Both the position numbers and the translations under genes were made by a program. Below the pieces are notes generated by a model. That model made no database searches, was not told the origin of the DNA, and worked only from the letters and a program-made list of their open reading frames with translations. This document shows, in pieces, positions 10,501-19,700 of a stretch of 64,000 nt of DNA. This stretch comes from Acanthaster planci (lineage: Eukaryota > Echinodermata > Asteroidea > Valvatida > Acanthasteridae): contig NW_019091387.1 in NCBI RefSeq assembly GCF_001949145.1, positions 860,267-924,266 of the forward strand, in the 5' to 3' direction. The first letter of the stretch is position 1. Each line of letters starts with the position of its first letter.

Positions 10501-12822
10501 TCTCCCTCACCCTTCGAGGGCTATACTCGTGCAGGGGACTCAGAACGGGCAGGCAAGCACCCTAGGCCTAGCAGGGGTAAACAAACAGGCACGGCTTTGA
10601 AGCTGGGCAGAACAACAGGCGAGTTGATAATTGGAAAGAGATGAATCATTCTATTCCAGGGGCACGCTTTCGACGCATTTGGGCTTAACAGGCGTGCGTT
10701 GATTGAGACTTGTACGTACGAGATACAAGTGCAAGATTCAGACCAATAATCTTTACCTACTGATAGAAGTATTCATGGGGGATTTGGTACTCTCCAGTCA
10801 AGACTTTTCCTAGGCAACAGTACCAAAGAGTTACTGATATCTTCCGTCTTCACAGACATCCAGGAGATGAAGTTGAATGTACGCCCAAAGAAGCCAGGTT
10901 CTGCGCAAGGCAAGCTATTGGTGAGGCAGTGGTGTTATCTCTTTTAAAAGAAGCAAGTGTTTTGGGGATCATTTCATGATCACAGTATGGATATTCATTT
11001 CACCCTTATATTACTTTTGAGGAAATGTTGGGGTCATTTGCAGTTTATGGCCTCCCTTGTGTCAGCCTGCAGGAAAGGAGCACGTATGCGGAAAAACAAT
11101 TAAACAGTTGGGCTGAATAAGTATTTGGTTTTCACAAAGAAGTGTCGAAATGTTCGTAAGGCATGTGGACAGAAGAACTCCCGAAAGATTGGCACAAGTA
11201 CACAAATACACTCACTCGACCAAGAGAGGAAATGTCGAGGCTCGGTTAGGGTTTTTTAAGACACAGAAGGCAATTAAAAGTATAGAAGATACCAACATGG
11301 AAACTTCATTGGGTCCGTGGTAGTCCAGGGCGGAGGCGCAAGGGCTCCCGTCACCCTGAAGAGGTACGAGAGATAGAATTGTACGGAGTGGACCAACTAG
11401 ATGTTATTTTGACTTCACTTAATGGACTCCACCGTTACTCAGTCACCTGCAGCTCTGAAATTTGCAAGCAAATCACACCAACATTGCCTTTTCGGTTACC
11501 CAGATTGTACTATGGCTAACAGCGGGGGGTGCACCCTCCACTTATTTCTGCAGTGAGTACCGATTTCCAACAGAAAATCCAAGTTCAATGTGCGAGGGAG
11601 AACTTAACAGTGCTGCAGAAATCACGGACAGCCCAACTCGAAATTCCCTTCAGTAATTTGAAGTAAAAGTTCGAAATAAGTGTGGCAATGTAGCTGTATA
11701 CATTGTGCAGGCAGGTGCTTCTGTTTCAGTGACATAAACGGCCCATGATTAACGTATAAAATATTTATATACTCTCCCACTCTAGCTGAACTTTTACGCG
11801 GAGACACCCAATCGTGCGATTGTCCTGTTTCGTGTAACTACACAGCCTACACGACGTCGCTCTCGAGTGCGTTTATACCAAACGAGAAAGCACTACAGAT
11901 ATCGTTGCTGTTCGCTAGCAACATATCCACCAGTTCCGAAAGCAGCGTGTCATGGGCGAAGTCCGAAGGGGAGTACATACGGTGAGACAGCTTACACGGC
12001 GTTAGGTTCAGTGATGGTTACCGAATTTATGCGCTGGAGTCATCTTCTCCCGTGCATGTATACGGCACTCCTCATGCACTGCACCATTTTGTACATGCTG
12101 TGGTTCACGAAGATTTGTTGGTACTAATAGACAGGTGACTACCTGTATATTTCTTGAAATATCACACCACAAGATGACCCCAAGAACATCCAATCTAAAG
12201 AGGGTCACCTGTCTGATCTGGTGACACCCACACGTAATAATTTTCAGTCTCTCTTCCATGCAGGAAAAACTTTGTCGCCGTACAAATATTTTATGAGGAC
12301 ATCAGCTACCAGAAGTTCAAACAGACAGAAGCTATGACCACATCAGCTTTGATCAGTAAGGATCATGTTTATCGACGCATGTACGAAAATACACTATTCT
12401 AATTAAAAGCAGGCACTGCTGACCCGACGTAACATATACAGAAACAGATAGCATGAGCAGTCCAAATGGCTGCACGCAAGTGCGCGTTACACCAGTCTTG
12501 TAGACAAATCTATCACAAGTCCCTTCACACAAGTCCAGCACAAGTCCCTTGGAAGACCTTGCACGCGCCTATTGCTGTTCCCGAGTCACCTCGGATGCAC
12601 TTCATTTTGGTCGCACACTACTCCGATCACGCGTAATCTCGGGTTTACCTCCTCACAGGTGACATTGGCGGCCAACTGGGGCTCTTCCTCGGAGCAAGTT
12701 GCATCACTTTGGCGGAGATTTTCTCGTACCTCGGCAGGAAGATAAAGCGTTGGATTCACGGACCTACCGGACGACCTGAGGAACAATGTGAAATCACACA
12801 CGCTGTAGAAACTCAGGTGTAA
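4301..12822 (+). CDS. Gene A: ASIC-like DEG/ENaC cation channel subunit, 9 exons, 480 aa
   Basis: Predicted plasma-membrane subunit of a trimeric, probably Na+-selective channel of the DEG/ENaC superfamily. Exons: 4301-4578, 5069-5306, 6189-6317, 7082-7222, 8303-8442, 10856-10920, 11786-11981, 12264-12355, 12659-12822. The join is open throughout, all introns are GT...AG and phases match genes B-D. Seen: His-Gly motif at residues 25-26, TM1 about 39-57, FPAVTVCNFNR at 83-93, an Asp/Tyr-rich insert at 114-133, the FTSHGNCWTFNSG block in exon 3, Cys-rich blocks in exons 5-7, SDIGGQLGLFLGAS before TM2 with the GAS filter at 438-440, and a short tail ending ETQV, a class I PDZ-ligand pattern. The ATG has a good context (G at +4, purine at -3). 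The order of Cys blocks matches vertebrate ASICs more closely than ENaC. Agonist and proton sensitivity cannot be told from sequence. Closest paralogue is gene B. The family call is very secure; exact exon edges are hand-inferred. Confidence 0.93.
5069..5306 (+). CDS. Gene A exon 2 (finger region with acidic insert)
   Basis: The acceptor is ttgcag and the donor GCG/gtaatt, ending in phase 0. Encodes residues 94-172, starting YRAGALT, then a D/Y-rich run, then a potential N-glycosylation site NYT and FTLRAGFRMDD. Confidence 0.92.
5561..5762 (+). repeat. Dispersed repeat R2, copy 1, gene A intron 2
   Basis: Shares GCTGCTAAAACTATGATTGG, AATAATTCAT, TAAAATCGAAGACCAA, CAAACTTTGGCCACCCATA and GCGAAATGAGAGTGGCC in order with 35111-35386. 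Confidence 0.55.
6189..6317 (+). CDS. Gene A exon 3 (palm/beta-ball core)
   Basis: The acceptor is attgcag and the donor AAACAG/gtaact, 43 codons in phase 0. Encodes NFSHVF...GNCWTFNSG...GLAMLIDIKQ, the counterpart of the ASIC FTRYGKCYTFNSG and IMLDIQQ blocks. Confidence 0.92.
6735..6985. repeat. GTCGAGTCA-rich degenerate repeat, gene A intron 3
   Basis: Repeated (C)GAGTCRA / GTCAAGT words on both sides of a unique stretch (GAGTCGAGTCATTG, CGAGTCGAGTCAATAG, TTGAGTCACAGTGAG). Imperfect and low-complexity. Confidence 0.45.
7082..7222 (+). CDS. Gene A exon 4 (extracellular domain, GLK block)
   Basis: The acceptor is ttatcccag and the donor CAACAG/gtaatc, 47 codons. Encodes SEYTETEHVDAGLKIQVHDQ followed by PPTVESSGFALSPGEHAFLAI. 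The GLK lysine aligns with Lys211 of rat ASIC1a. Confidence 0.9.
8303..8442 (+). CDS. Gene A exon 5 (Cys-rich)
   Basis: The acceptor is tctttcag; ends in phase 2 at ATAGA before gtaaga. Encodes YLNLEPPYGKCD...GCNIECRAKAVWEKCRCRLI, matching the ASIC PPPWG.C and CRIDCETRYLVENCNCR pattern. Confidence 0.9.
8510..8692 (+). repeat. Dispersed repeat R1, copy 1, gene A intron 5
   Basis: Shares with 28481-28668 and, inverted, 59649-59838 the order: GCAGA.GC, AAAAGAGCCATGTTGGTCGG, GGTAGCGATGCGACT, AACCAGC, AAAGAAGCCTCCATGGCTAG, CTCTCTTGGTCCAGCT. Non-coding, type unknown. Confidence 0.65.
9390..10120 (-). pseudogene. Remnant of a Penelope-like retroelement (3' part with GIY-YIG-type region)
   Basis: Read on the minus strand, broken frames in order give: RARSVPRSLAL with SRFPLSPLFTRVF; then GTFKCDYNSCVVCQNHV; then YLRENKNSIEQRVCGHRSIV, DTPVGHPFKLPNHSISDMAF and a shifted REKLWAKRLWTMQPHSLN. 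This order (arm, FKC..C..C, Y..ET...L..R..GH.., TPV..HFNLPGHS, W...L....P.GLN) is that of the C-terminal region with a GIY-YIG nuclease in Penelope-like elements. Stops and frameshifts make it non-functional. It sits antisense in gene A intron 5. The class assignment is by pattern memory; no reverse-transcriptase core is seen. Confidence 0.6.
10856..10920 (+). CDS. Gene A exon 6 (HPGD block)
   Basis: A 65-nt exon after cttcacag, ending in phase 1 before gtgagg. Encodes HPGDEVECTPKEARFCARQAI, the counterpart of the ASIC MPGD...CTPEQYKEC block. It has the same length in all four paralogues. Confidence 0.88.
11786..11981 (+). CDS. Gene A exon 7 (thumb region)
   Basis: The acceptor is ctctag and the donor ATACG/gtgaga. 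Encodes the Cys motif CDCPVSCNYTAY, then SLSSAFIPNE, then a segment unlike the other paralogues that contains a potential N-glycosylation site (NIS). Confidence 0.88.
12264..12355 (+). CDS. Gene A exon 8 (beta strand before TM2)
   Basis: A 92-nt exon after catgcag, donor ATCA/gtaagg. Encodes KNFVAVQIFYEDISYQKFKQ then TEAMTTSALIS, parallel to the ASIC DIFFE.LNYETIEQ strand. Confidence 0.88.
12659..12822 (+). CDS. Gene A exon 9 (pore, TM2, tail)
   Basis: The acceptor is cctcacag. Encodes DIGGQLGLFLGASCITLAEI, TM2 and a cytosolic tail of about 25 residues ending ETQV; TAA at 12820-12822. Confidence 0.92.
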
Positions 12823-15800
12823 ATTTAGAACACGACTCATCAGTGGCATTCAGCGTGAGAAACTAGGGTGTTACTTGAATACGGCTCTGTCGCAGCACCA
12901 CCACCGATTAGCAAAGTCTCTGGATGCTTTGTGAGTCTTTCGTACTCCGTAATTGACCTGGTCACAGATTCAAGCAAAAAGGGGATTTGGTATACACGCA
13001 CCATATTGTTGGTCATCTGTTGGCTTATCAAATTAGTGTGCAACTTAAGTGCCAGGGCAGAGCCAAGGAGCACAATAGAGCCAACGTAAAACACAGTTAT
13101 ACAGCTTTGTGATGTTCTTAGCCTAATTAGAGATCTAACAATTACTTCCGCTTATTTGAATCCGACAATTTTATCGACGCAGATGTCTCAGTTCCCCAGG
13201 TTGTTTACTGAGCTGATTATTTACTACTTATTACTGCTATGCCTCACTAACTGAGAAAACCTTGTTGACAGTTAGAAATTCTTTTTCTTCATTTGTTATT
13301 TGAAGTTTTCGAGATTATATGCTCGAAAAAAGAGGGATGATGGAACACTTTCTGCTCAAATTCAAAGTCTTCAGAAGGTTTTATGGCAGTTATTTTTATA
13401 AGATCCTTATCTACCAAAGAAATAAACAACTATTGCAAAATATTGTACCTTTGCCCAACAAGGTTTTAATGGAAAATAAATTTTACGAGAAACAAATCTA
13501 ACGCACTCTCAGTACATTAAATTGGTGCGTTTACTCTGAAATCCGCCAAATATAGTAGTTTATACTCCATTCAATTTGAATAGCCCCAGCCTTGTACACA
13601 CTGTAAAAAAAATCCAATTATGAATGTGTCTTTGCTTGAATTGTTGACATGCTCCGTTAAAAATAAAACACTGTTTTGGAAATAAACATTTTCGGTGTTC
13701 AAATAGTGTTAGCATCTGATAAACGTATTTAAGTGCCTTGTTATTTTGTCTGTTTCTGAATTTGTTAACACATCAACACGTCGTTGTTTAAAAAAATCAC
13801 ATCACACCATGTTAAAACACCACGACGCGTTCATAAAAAAGTGTTACCGAGAAGGCAGTGTTAAGACAATAACACTTGTTTTTATGGTGTACCGTCAACA
13901 AATCACAGGTTGACAATTTCCTATAAAAGCACATGTAACTGTTTGGTATTTTGCAAGGAAGCAGGCGGTTATACATTCACACCTGCGCGCAAAGTCTGAC
14001 TACACGTCGAGGGGATTTTCAGGGAAGGGCGAATGAAAAGGGTCGTTTGGTGGCTAATGTACTTCTGAAATTGAAAAGAAAGAAATACTAATTTTGTGGT
14101 CACAACTTGTATCCAGTGAAACACACGAGGCCAACCTGCTCCTGGAGGTCACCAGGCGGCCCTGTTCGATATTGCGCTGATATCAACGGGCGCGTATTTA
14201 GTGTAGCACAGCAGATGCGCATGTACACGCAAATATAGAATTAAATCCTGTCCTTACAAAAGCACGCTGCAAGGATAATCCTCATTTTAATTTGGTAAAA
14301 CATCAATTGGACTATGGGAACTAAGTTTTCTTTCGACATAAAACAGTTATAAATTAGATCTGGGAAGGAATGTTTCCGTTACAAAATGTACGTATTGGCA
14401 CGATTTGGTGCCAAAACACGTCAGATTCAAATTCATTTTGCAGAGCTTTTATCCAGCGCATTCTAAGTCTTATTAATCCGTGTTCATAATCGTGGAGTAA
14501 AAAAAATTACCAATGTCGACAACACTCGATTGCTTCGAGTACGAAACCAAAAGTGCCTGTTTCAAACCGAACGTTTCAAGACATTTTCTACCGCAACACA
14601 CGAAGTCGATTCCGCCGAAAAACATTATGTTTAACGAACTTGGAATAAATTATTTAAAAATTCATTGTTTTCGTTCTATTTTATGAATATCTGTCAAATT
14701 GGACGACGCCTTATTTTAAGGTCAAAGCGCGCGAAATCAGACACCACCTGTTGCTGTGCTGCTAAGCATAAATCTTGCGTAAGCGCACTTTGGTTAAGAA
14801 TGAATGAAAGTGGAGTTATGATTGCGCAAGACAAGCTGGGATGAACATACCGCGGCAAGATCGTACCTATGACACATGCATTGTAATGAACACTAATCTA
14901 GGGCCGGCAACATATGGTTAGCGTTGAGGTTAAATACCCCGTGTCTACTACGAGTCACTCTTATATCTCATTGGGCTGGCAATTTTTAATCTGGCATTTA
15001 CATGTCTGACGGAATCAAAATATCTTATTTCTTATTCCAAGTCCTGACTGTTTTAGCCCATCGGTTTGTTGAGTATTCATGATGTTCTGCTGGAGTTCAT
15101 ATTTGATCCAGAGTCGGTCAAAATACCAGATAGGTTTAAGAAAATTCCTCCCAAAATTCGATTAAATTTCACCCCCAGGCCAACAGTTGGGAAAACAAAA
15201 TTTGTCATTTCCTGGTGTTCATATTGGTTAAAAAAAACGAATGCCTTTCTACCGGGTACAGGACGAATGTTGGCCGACTTCTTTCAAACTAGCAAACCAA
15301 ATTTTCCAAACCCAATCCTTTTAAATCACTTGTGCTGGTACGATATGCGACCAACACTACGACAGAGACTTTGATGATGAAAATCATTATTTTGGGACTG
15401 TTCATATAAGGTGTCGGGTTTAATTCGGAAGATCTCCATTACTGTTATTAAAATAAATCCACCATTTGCCAGTAAAGATTTTTAACAAAGCATTGTTGTC
15501 AATGTTAATAGTTCTCTCCATCGGTGGTTATTCCCTTCAAGGGTCAGGGCAACGATGTTTAAGTACTCCAGCCCAATAACAATAAGCATTTCAAACTTTG
15601 GACCACCAGTTTCATTCTGTTGCCGTACACCACTCCACGGGTGATGTGTGCACAGTAAGTTGTGGATAAACACCTACTGACATGGCTGTTCTCAGGTGCT
15701 GCAAACAGAAACTCGGTAGGCCTACTTAGCATGAGGGAATCTTTCCATCTTGATACGATGAACCAATATCACATGTCAGATACGCTTAGGACCTGCTCGG

Positions 15801-16487
15801 TTGACCAGGAAAGAGATCGTTCTGCAGAGTACGGATACTGAGTCGAAGTTCTGAGCCAGCTGGGCGCTTCGTCGGTGACAAATACTGCGCGTGTTTTGTT
15901 TCTTTCACGAGTTACGCTTTGACATGATCCGAAACGTGGACAGAAAAGGAAATGGTGCAGTTCACTCGGCAGTAAGATAGAGGGTAAGCTATTAAAATGC
16001 ATCACTGTCGGCTGTGATCCTTTGGTGCTGATAGACAAGCCAATTGTTCGTTGGCATGTGAGAAAACGACATAGTTGAGTATGGGTTTGAAACTTTTATT
16101 CACAAAGCATCCTCTATTATGTGACAAATTTTCAAACGATTTGATCCACTTTTTCTCTTACAGAAACTCTGAAACGGTGCAAATAACAATCAGCTGGATT
16201 TGATTAAACCAAATCAGCAGTTAATACAAGAGCATTTGTGGAACGACTTTTGTTGACTTAAGCCTAATGCAATTTTGTCTGAAGTCATTATATCGCTACA
16301 TATGCATACCTGACTTGTAAAATTGAGCAATGTGATTGGAGACAAGAATACGTGTTTTTTCTCTTATTTTTTGACATTTATTTTTTTCGTCTCTATCCGA
16401 GTTCGTCGCTGACAGAATGACCAACAAGGGCGGCGGTGAACAAATCAATCGCCGGTTACCATTACAGTAACTAAACAGCCAACCGCT
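12823..16487. other. Intergenic DNA between genes A and B
   Basis: The presumed 3' UTR of gene A leads into AT-rich DNA. A frame at 15066-15374 and two minus-strand frames at 15482-16038 have no recognisable motif. No gene is supported. Confidence 0.6.
13421..13426 (+). promoter_or_regulatory. Candidate polyadenylation signal of gene A
   Basis: AATAAA about 600 bp after the gene A stop, inside AT-rich DNA. Another AATAAA follows near 13474. Confidence 0.25.
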
Positions 16488-16768
16488 ATGACGCACGAGG
16501 CAAGTCGGCAGCGTCACGGTAAATCCAGCCTAGAGCGGGAGTTCGCCGAGTCCACCAGCCTGCACGGCATCGCCAAGGTCTTCCACGCCAGCAGGCTCCT
16601 CATCCGGTTCGTCTGGGTAGCCATCATGCTGACGTGCCTGTGCGTCTGCGTCTGGCAGATCTCAGACCGTTTCCATCGGTTCCTGCAGTACAAGGCCAAC
16701 ACCGAAATCTCGGTGGAGTACACCAGGGATCTGGACTTCCCGGCAGTGACCATTTGCAATTTCAACAG
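16488..16768 (+). CDS. Gene B exon 1 (N-terminus, TM1)
   Basis: ATG 16488 to AACAG before gtatac, phase 2. Residues 1-94 include SLEREFAESTSLHGIAKVF, shared word for word with gene A, TM1, and FPAVTICNFNR. Confidence 0.93.
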
Positions 16769-19700
16769 GTATACTTCGCTTAAACCAATCTGAGAGGAGT
16801 GTTTGTTTTCTGGATTGATGAGGGGGTAGTTTATCCAACCAACGATGACAATATCTTCCTGCGTAAATAGGCCAAAAAGACTAACTTCCACCGTTGGTCT
16901 CATGACAGGGAAAATTCTCTGGCAAGATCTATCCTTAATTTCAGCAAAAAAAGCCAGCAATTTGCCTTGCGTTTACTTTGCGTATGTTTTCAAAAGGTGA
17001 CACAATTTCCAAACTATGAATTCAATTTTAAAAAAGGACAGAGATGGGCTTAATTTCCTTTACTAAGGATATGCTCTTTTCTATTCACGTGCCTTTTTTC
17101 AGTTCATTTTCCTTGTACTTCTGTTCCTGATTGCTAATATTGACCACGACTGTCTTCCGTAACAGATATCGATCAAGCGCGCTGACGGAGAGTGACAAAA
17201 CTTATCTGCCGTACATCATTTGGGCCAATGACTACGACTACGACTCGTTTGGGGACAGCCAAGGTGGTGTAGAGTACTGGGACGTGGTCGCGGACGACGG
17301 GCGAGACAACGACACGCATTTCAACTACACCGACTTCACGTTGAGGGCGGGCTTTCTAATGGATGACATCACCCTTCGCCAGTGCGAGTGGCGGCGAAAG
17401 ACAAAAAGTTGTTCGCCTGCGGTTAGTCAAGCGTTGTCCCGCTTTTCCTTTGCTTAATCTTGGTTTTCGACACTGTCATTAGCTTTTGTAATGACTAGTA
17501 AATCTGTTAATCATCACTTTAGGCCATACTCTTGTTTTGAACAAAACTGCAGAATTTTTCGCACGTGTTCACTTCCTTCGGCAACTGCTGGACTTTTAAC
17601 TCTGGGAAGACCGGACCCATTCTGAAGGAAACTCAGGCAGGGAGCGGCAACGGAGTCCGGATGTTGATCGACATACAGCAGGTACAAATCGACGCTTGTC
17701 CCTCTGCTGGCCTGCTTCCTCCGCGCCAGCCTTTTGTCTCTCATTCACCGTTTCAACTGTCTGTTTGCACTGTGTTGTCCCTTCCATCGTGTGCTGTTGC
17801 AGATCAGTAATGCACAGTTGCTCAGCCATTAAAATCATTGATGACAGGAGACAGTTGGAGCAATTGCATTTTCATGCTACATGTATGTCTCCAAATCTAC
17901 TCATCTCGCGTTTGAGACCACATCCCTGGTTGACGTGACCAAAATTTTCCTTGGCTATACTAAGTGACCAGGCTTAATTCTCTAATTCATTTAGCATTCA
18001 CCATCACAACTTATCGTTCTGCGTTTCTGCGAACTTTAACCGAATCAGTACCCGTCAGAATACAGGCCATTCACAACAGTGCACCTCTAAGAGTTTGCAA
18101 CGCGTTGACCAATCACAGTGCGCGAAATCTGTCGACCCTTTCCAAACGCACATTGGGTCGACAGAGTTCGCGCACTGTGATTGGTCAACGCGTTGCAAAC
18201 TCTTGGAGGCGCACTATTGTGAAACGACCGTATTCAGCAATGATAACTATCAGACGGGGAAACGGTCAATTCAATCAACATGTAACTTTCTATATGACAA
18301 CCAATCAGCCCGAAAAATTGACAATATATCAACATGTTTTTTGATATTTGAACTTTTGTCCTACCTCAGAGCGAATACACAGAGACGGTGGATGGGAACA
18401 TTCCAGCCGGCTTGAAGGTCCTCATTCACGACCAAGCAACACCTCCCTTCGTAGAGTCCTCGGGGCTTGCCATCTCACCCGGCGTCTATGCTTTCATTGG
18501 CGTTCGTAAACAGCAGGTAGAGACAAGGTTCTGCTTCCTGAAATAAAGACGAGACTTGTAGAGCATTTTGTTTTTCAAAACGGCACATGACTGAGAGCTT
18601 ACAAACCATTCTGCCATATTTGGGTTCAAGAACAGAGGGCCATGCTAACATGTTTATGAACACATTTGAAAACTACAATGTATAATTCTATCAATACTCT
18701 CAATTTGGTATGAACTCAGTAAGTTGAATTTGATGCCAAAATATAACTGTCAAAAATGCACCACACAATTCAAACTCCGTGAAAATTGAAGCAGAATGCA
18801 TGTTGTTTTCCAGAGATTGTAAGTTGTGAAATACTTAAGAAATGCATATTCAGAAATATGGAAGATAGCAATAAAACAATATGCAAACGTAATAACTAAA
18901 GTACTAAAGAAACGTATTTGTCATATATTATGATATTCTTAAGTGGGTGTCATTGTCTTGTAATTTTTAAGTACCTTAACCTGGAGCATCCGTACGGGAA
19001 ATGCAACGCCTCTAAGACGTTGACGAGGTTCTCTCATTACACGAGGGAGGGATGTAAAATTGAATGCAGAGCGAGAGCCATACTGGAGAAGTGTAATTGC
19101 AGACTCGTACGGTAAGCCTAACGTCAAAAGAATGGATGTCCCTTTTTGTGGAGGCTTACTGCACAACCGACCACGGATGACCATTGGGCAGTGTTACGTG
19201 CACTATTTGCCTGGTAGGAAGGTCCACCAAACGGTTGGTTACTGATGCTGTGGCCCAACCCTAATACTACATGTTCAATATCATAAGACAGGAGATAAAA
19301 GTATCACCTCACAAAATTAACTGTGGGCCATTTTAATAACAAATAGTCTGACTCTGAAATGAATTGACAATGTCAGTAATGGAAGAACAGAGATGACAAC
19401 CAGTTCTCCGTTTTCCCCAAGTTGGTTAAAATAATCTATGAAGTGCGGCACAGAATGCAACACGTGGCCCCCATAAAAGGAATTCCATATACATGTACAT
19501 GGAATGGAATTCCATTTACATGGCCCCGAAGAGTGAGCTATGTTGCATTATACGTCCAAGTGGGAGCTTGGCTCACTGTGAGTCACACTGGCAATTAGGT
19601 AATTAGGCACTATACATAGTATTTTTCTGCTTCTAGGCCTATGTCCTCCTTTCATCAAACAAATACAATGGAAAAGGGTATCCCAACCAAAACAAAAAAA

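Noticed and set aside
16514-16960. 148-aa minus-strand frame over gene B exon 1
   Set aside because: Antisense shadow of the real exon; the plus strand has the DEG/ENaC motifs.
18095-18415. 106-aa frame next to gene B exon 4
   Set aside because: Most of it translates the M1 MITE hairpin and runs out of frame into exon 4.
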